Part shown: piece after piece, positions 61,748 to 64,000 of the stretch
Layout of the letters: every line of letters starts with the position of its first letter
Numbering within the stretch: position 1 is the stretch's first letter
Notes under the pieces: generated by a model
What the model was told of the DNA's origin: nothing
The model's database searches: none
The model's input: only the letters and a program-made list of their open reading frames with translations
Assembly: GCF_050717535.1 (NCBI RefSeq)
Contig: NZ_JBOITM010000028.1
Coordinates: forward strand, 143,335 to 207,334
Length of the DNA stretch: 64,000 bases
Reading direction: 5' to 3'
From: Clostridium_AD sp050717535
Lineage (GTDB): Bacteria; Bacillota; Clostridia; Clostridiales; Clostridiaceae
Program-made: the position numbers and the translations under genes

Positions 61748-63250
61748 ATGGAATTAACCTTAGAACAACGAAGAATGGTTCATAGCAAGCCATCAAGATA
61801 TAGTTTAATTAAAGGAAATAAAGGCTCAGGAAAGACAACAGCAGCTATTTATAGGAGCCTTTATTTAAAAAACAATTATTGTTTATATGAAGAGGATAAA
61901 ATATTAATGTTAGCATCTAATGATGAAGATATAAATTATATTGAAAACATATATAACGTAGTAGAAAAAGAAACTAGGTTAGATTATTTAACTCTATTTT
62001 CTAATAATGAAAGAAAATTTCATGTGGTTACATTAGAGAGACTTTTATATAAATATTTTTTAGAATATAAAAATGAATATAAATTAGATGACATACTAAT
62101 TATAGATAATGATAAAAGAAATAGAATTATGAAAAATTGCATATTGGAACTTAAAAAAATATTTCCAAAGCTAAGAATATTGAATACTGACTACGTTGAA
62201 TTTTTTATTCAGGAAATAAAATGGATAAAAAGTTGCAATCACTTAAAAATCGATTCCTATCTAACGGCAATTAGAACAGGAAGAAAATGCAAAAGAGGAC
62301 AAGGACCTCAAAGAATTCAGAAAAACTCTATGGCTAGGAAAGCAATATTTCAGCTTATGAATATGTACAATGAAAAGCTTAGGTGCGAAAATTTAGTTGA
62401 TAATGAGGATATTAATTTATATGCTCTACAGATAGCACAAACAATTAAAGAGGACAAGTATTCTCATATTGTAATAGACAAAAGTAACAATTTAACTAAG
62501 GTGCAGCTTGATTTTATTAATGCATTGTTTAATGAAAAATCTTATTCTAGTATGATGTTTCTTGTTGATATGGATATGGAACATAATACTAATTCATATA
62601 TGGTAAAAGGCAAAAGAGTCAATGGGAGGCCTTTAGGAGAAAAAGCAAAAGCTCATTTATTTAAAAATATTTATAAAAAACAAGAAAAGCTGAAAAAAAA
62701 TTCTGTGAAAATAATCAGCAAAAGGTTAGACTTTAATTCATTAGAGAACTTTCAATTTTGTGATTTAAGACACAGCAGAGCATATGAATTCATGAGAGAT
62801 TATAGTAGAATATCAGATGTTATAGTAAATGATGAAAAAGGCGATTATGAGTATGTAAATGAGGAATTATTAGAACTACCTGTATATAGTGATATAGCAG
62901 CAGGAGAACCTATACTTATCAATTCCGAAATGGAAGGGAAATTTTACCTTCCAAAGTATTGGCTAAAGGGAGTGAAAAATGCCTTTATTTTAAAGGTTAA
63001 AGGAGACAGTATGATTGGGGCTAATATTAACAATGGTGATTATGTAATAATACGTCAGGAAAATGCTGCAAATAACAAGGATATTGTAGCAGTTGATATA
63101 GGTGGAAATGCTACTTTAAAGAGGCTTTCTATAGAAAAAGGTAGAATACTTCTTATGCCAGAAAATGAGAAATACAAACCTATTGTAGTAGATAGTGAAG
63201 ATACATACATTATAGGTACGGCTATAGGGGTTATAAAACATAAAAACTAA
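61748..63250 (+). CDS. Degenerate UvrD-like helicase fused to LexA-type protease
   Basis: A 500-residue fusion. Residues 1-335 look like a shortened UvrD/AAA_19 helicase. Walker A GNKGSGKT (23-30) is intact, but the Walker B box that normally reads VDEAQD-like is IDKSNN (243-248), so the catalytic Glu and Asp are missing. Residues about 375-500 form a LexA/S24 protease: cleavage-type site Ala385-Gly386 in SDIAAGEP, nucleophile Ser421 in KGDSMIG and general base Lys458 in NATLKRL. No DNA-binding helix-turn-helix is present. RecA-stimulated self-cleavage could free or inactivate the helicase-like part. GGAGG precedes the ATG. It is divergent from pdaA. Confidence 0.85.
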   Translation: MELTLEQRRMVHSKPSRYSLIKGNKGSGKTTAAIYRSLYLKNNYCLYEEDKILMLASNDEDINYIENIYNVVEKETRLDYLTLFSNNERKFHVVTLERLLYKYFLEYKNEYKLDDILIIDNDKRNRIMKNCILELKKIFPKLRILNTDYVEFFIQEIKWIKSCNHLKIDSYLTAIRTGRKCKRGQGPQRIQKNSMARKAIFQLMNMYNEKLRCENLVDNEDINLYALQIAQTIKEDKYSHIVIDKSNNLTKVQLDFINALFNEKSYSSMMFLVDMDMEHNTNSYMVKGKRVNGRPLGEKAKAHLFKNIYKKQEKLKKNSVKIISKRLDFNSLENFQFCDLRHSRAYEFMRDYSRISDVIVNDEKGDYEYVNEELLELPVYSDIAAGEPILINSEMEGKFYLPKYWLKGVKNAFILKVKGDSMIGANINNGDYVIIRQENAANNKDIVAVDIGGNATLKRLSIEKGRILLMPENEKYKPIVVDSEDTYIIGTAIGVIKHKN

Positions 63251-63301
63251 TTAACAAGATAATCTAGTTTAATAGATACATCACAGAGGAGTTCAATAGA
63301 T

Positions 63302-63844
63302 ATGAAAATATTTTTTATTTCGGACATACATGGTTCACTTTTCTTTTTAAAAAAGGCATTAGTGCGTTATAAAGAAGAGAGAGCTAGTTATATAGTTATG
63401 CTTGGTGATGCCTTATATCATGGACCAAGAAATCCATTGCCAGAGGATTATAATCCTAAGGAAGTAGCGAGTCTCCTAAATGAATACAAAGATAAGATAA
63501 TAGCGGTTAGAGGAAATTGTGATAGTGAAGTAGATCAAATGCTTATAGAGTATCCTATGATGGCTGATTATTCTATAATGTTGTATAATGACAGAAGATT
63601 GTTTTTGACTCATGGGCACATATATAATAAGGATAATATGCCCAGTCTTAGCGAAAATGATGTTCTGATTCATGGTCACACACATGTTCCAGTAGCTGAA
63701 AAATACAATAAAATATATGTGCTAAATCCGGGTTCATTATCTTTACCTAAGGAAAATAGCCCTAATTCTTATGCAATACTTGAGGACAACGTATTCCAGA
63801 TAAAAGACTTAGAGGGAATTGTTATAAAAGAATTAAAATTATAA
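63302..63844 (+). CDS. yfcE: YfcE-type metallophosphoesterase
   Basis: Calcineurin-like phosphodiesterase of 180 residues, close to E. coli YfcE, whose natural substrate is not established. All metal motifs are present: SDIHGSLFF (Asp, His), VMLGDALYHGP, AVRGNCDSEVD (Asn), THGHIYN, and VLIHGHTHVPV (final His pair). GAGG precedes the ATG. It lies 52 bases after the helicase/LexA fusion and ends in a terminator whose left arm overlaps the stop codon. Confidence 0.93.
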   Translation: MKIFFISDIHGSLFFLKKALVRYKEERASYIVMLGDALYHGPRNPLPEDYNPKEVASLLNEYKDKIIAVRGNCDSEVDQMLIEYPMMADYSIMLYNDRRLFLTHGHIYNKDNMPSLSENDVLIHGHTHVPVAEKYNKIYVLNPGSLSLPKENSPNSYAILEDNVFQIKDLEGIVIKELKL

Positions 63845-63881
63845 ATAATAATACCCCAGGGTGTCCTGGGGTATTATTATT
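63844..63881 (+). terminator. Terminator hairpin after yfcE, intron insertion site
   Basis: Perfect 17-bp stem, aataataataccccagg paired with cctggggtattattatt, and a gtgt loop. The group II intron starts at the very next base, so the usual T tract is interrupted. Confidence 0.88.
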
Positions 63882-64000
63882 GTGCGCCCGGCATGGGCGC
63901 AATCTAATGGGTGAAAGTCCCTAGCACGGGTTAATAGTGCCAAGTGCATAGCTTAAGACAAGGGTGTCCATCGCGAGACGGAATCTGAAGGAAGTCGGCG
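63882..64000 (+). mobile_element. Group IIC-like intron, 5' end only
   Basis: The sequence after the hairpin begins GTGCG, the 5' splice consensus of group II introns. It continues with domain I features: GCCCGGCATGGGCGC pairs on itself, then GGGTGAAAGTCCC, and later AAGGGTGTCC and GGAATCTGAAGGAAG. These blocks match in order the start of the well-known Oceanobacillus iheyensis group IIC ribozyme, as I remember it. The insertion directly after an intrinsic terminator is the hallmark of class C. The rest of the ribozyme, and any reverse transcriptase ORF, lies beyond the window. Confidence 0.88.

Noticed and set aside
1..64000. CRISPR arrays, tRNA or rRNA genes
   Set aside because: No regularly spaced repeats and no cloverleaf or rRNA-like stretches were seen by reading. 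A covariance scan would be needed to exclude atypical small RNAs.

Overview
The window comes from a strongly A+T-rich, spore-forming Firmicute, most likely a member of Clostridium. The evidence is the gene order miaB-mutS-mutL-miaA-hfq, a CotS-type coat protein, a PdaA-type cortex deacetylase, purine-rich Shine-Dalgarno sites with many TTG and GTG starts, and clostridial protein families throughout. The species cannot be named from the sequence alone. I see no rRNA or tRNA genes and no CRISPR array.

Layout. Positions 1-5030 carry a tyrosine recombinase cut by the window edge, a UV-damage endonuclease, a HutD-like protein, a small membrane protein, a short SSB and MsrA. Positions 5041-14874 hold a sigma-54 activator followed by a nine-gene Mrp/Mbh-type cation antiporter operon. 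A textbook -24/-12 sigma-54 promoter lies between them, so the activator probably controls the antiporter. Positions 14904-26373 are housekeeping and accessory genes: Fe-alcohol dehydrogenase, RluB-type pseudouridine synthase, RpiR regulator, glutamate dehydrogenase, a flavoprotein, cmk, ispH, a CotS relative, an acetyltransferase, an aminotransferase and a 52-residue ORF. Positions 26670-33976 are the tRNA-modification and mismatch-repair operon ending in hfq. Positions 34151-36050 hold small genes, including a SigY-like ECF sigma operon and a 31-residue very basic peptide with its own promoter and terminator.

The most unusual region is 36328-54989: eleven co-directional genes with almost no spacing. 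Two related triplets (a WQW-motif beta protein, a zinc-ribbon GTPase and a GAP1-like protein) flank a core. The core encodes a P-loop-degenerate zinc-ribbon GTPase relative, a secreted membrane-anchored vWA protein, a large tubulin-like protein with an intact GGTGSG loop, a second protein that aligns by eye with it but has lost that loop (a pseudo-tubulin), and a multi-pass membrane vWA protein. Both vWA domains are predicted to face outside and the GTPase/tubulin parts inside, which suggests a membrane-spanning, NTP-switched apparatus. GAP1 and paired GTPases have been proposed in comparative genomics to form NTP-dependent conflict systems. The function here is inference.

The right end (55020-64000) holds a TraX-like membrane protein, a large secreted subtilisin-like protease, a DUF4003-type protein, a PdaA-like deacetylase, a fusion of a degenerate helicase with a LexA-type protease, a YfcE-like phosphodiesterase, and the 5' end of a group IIC-like intron inserted exactly at the foot of a terminator hairpin.
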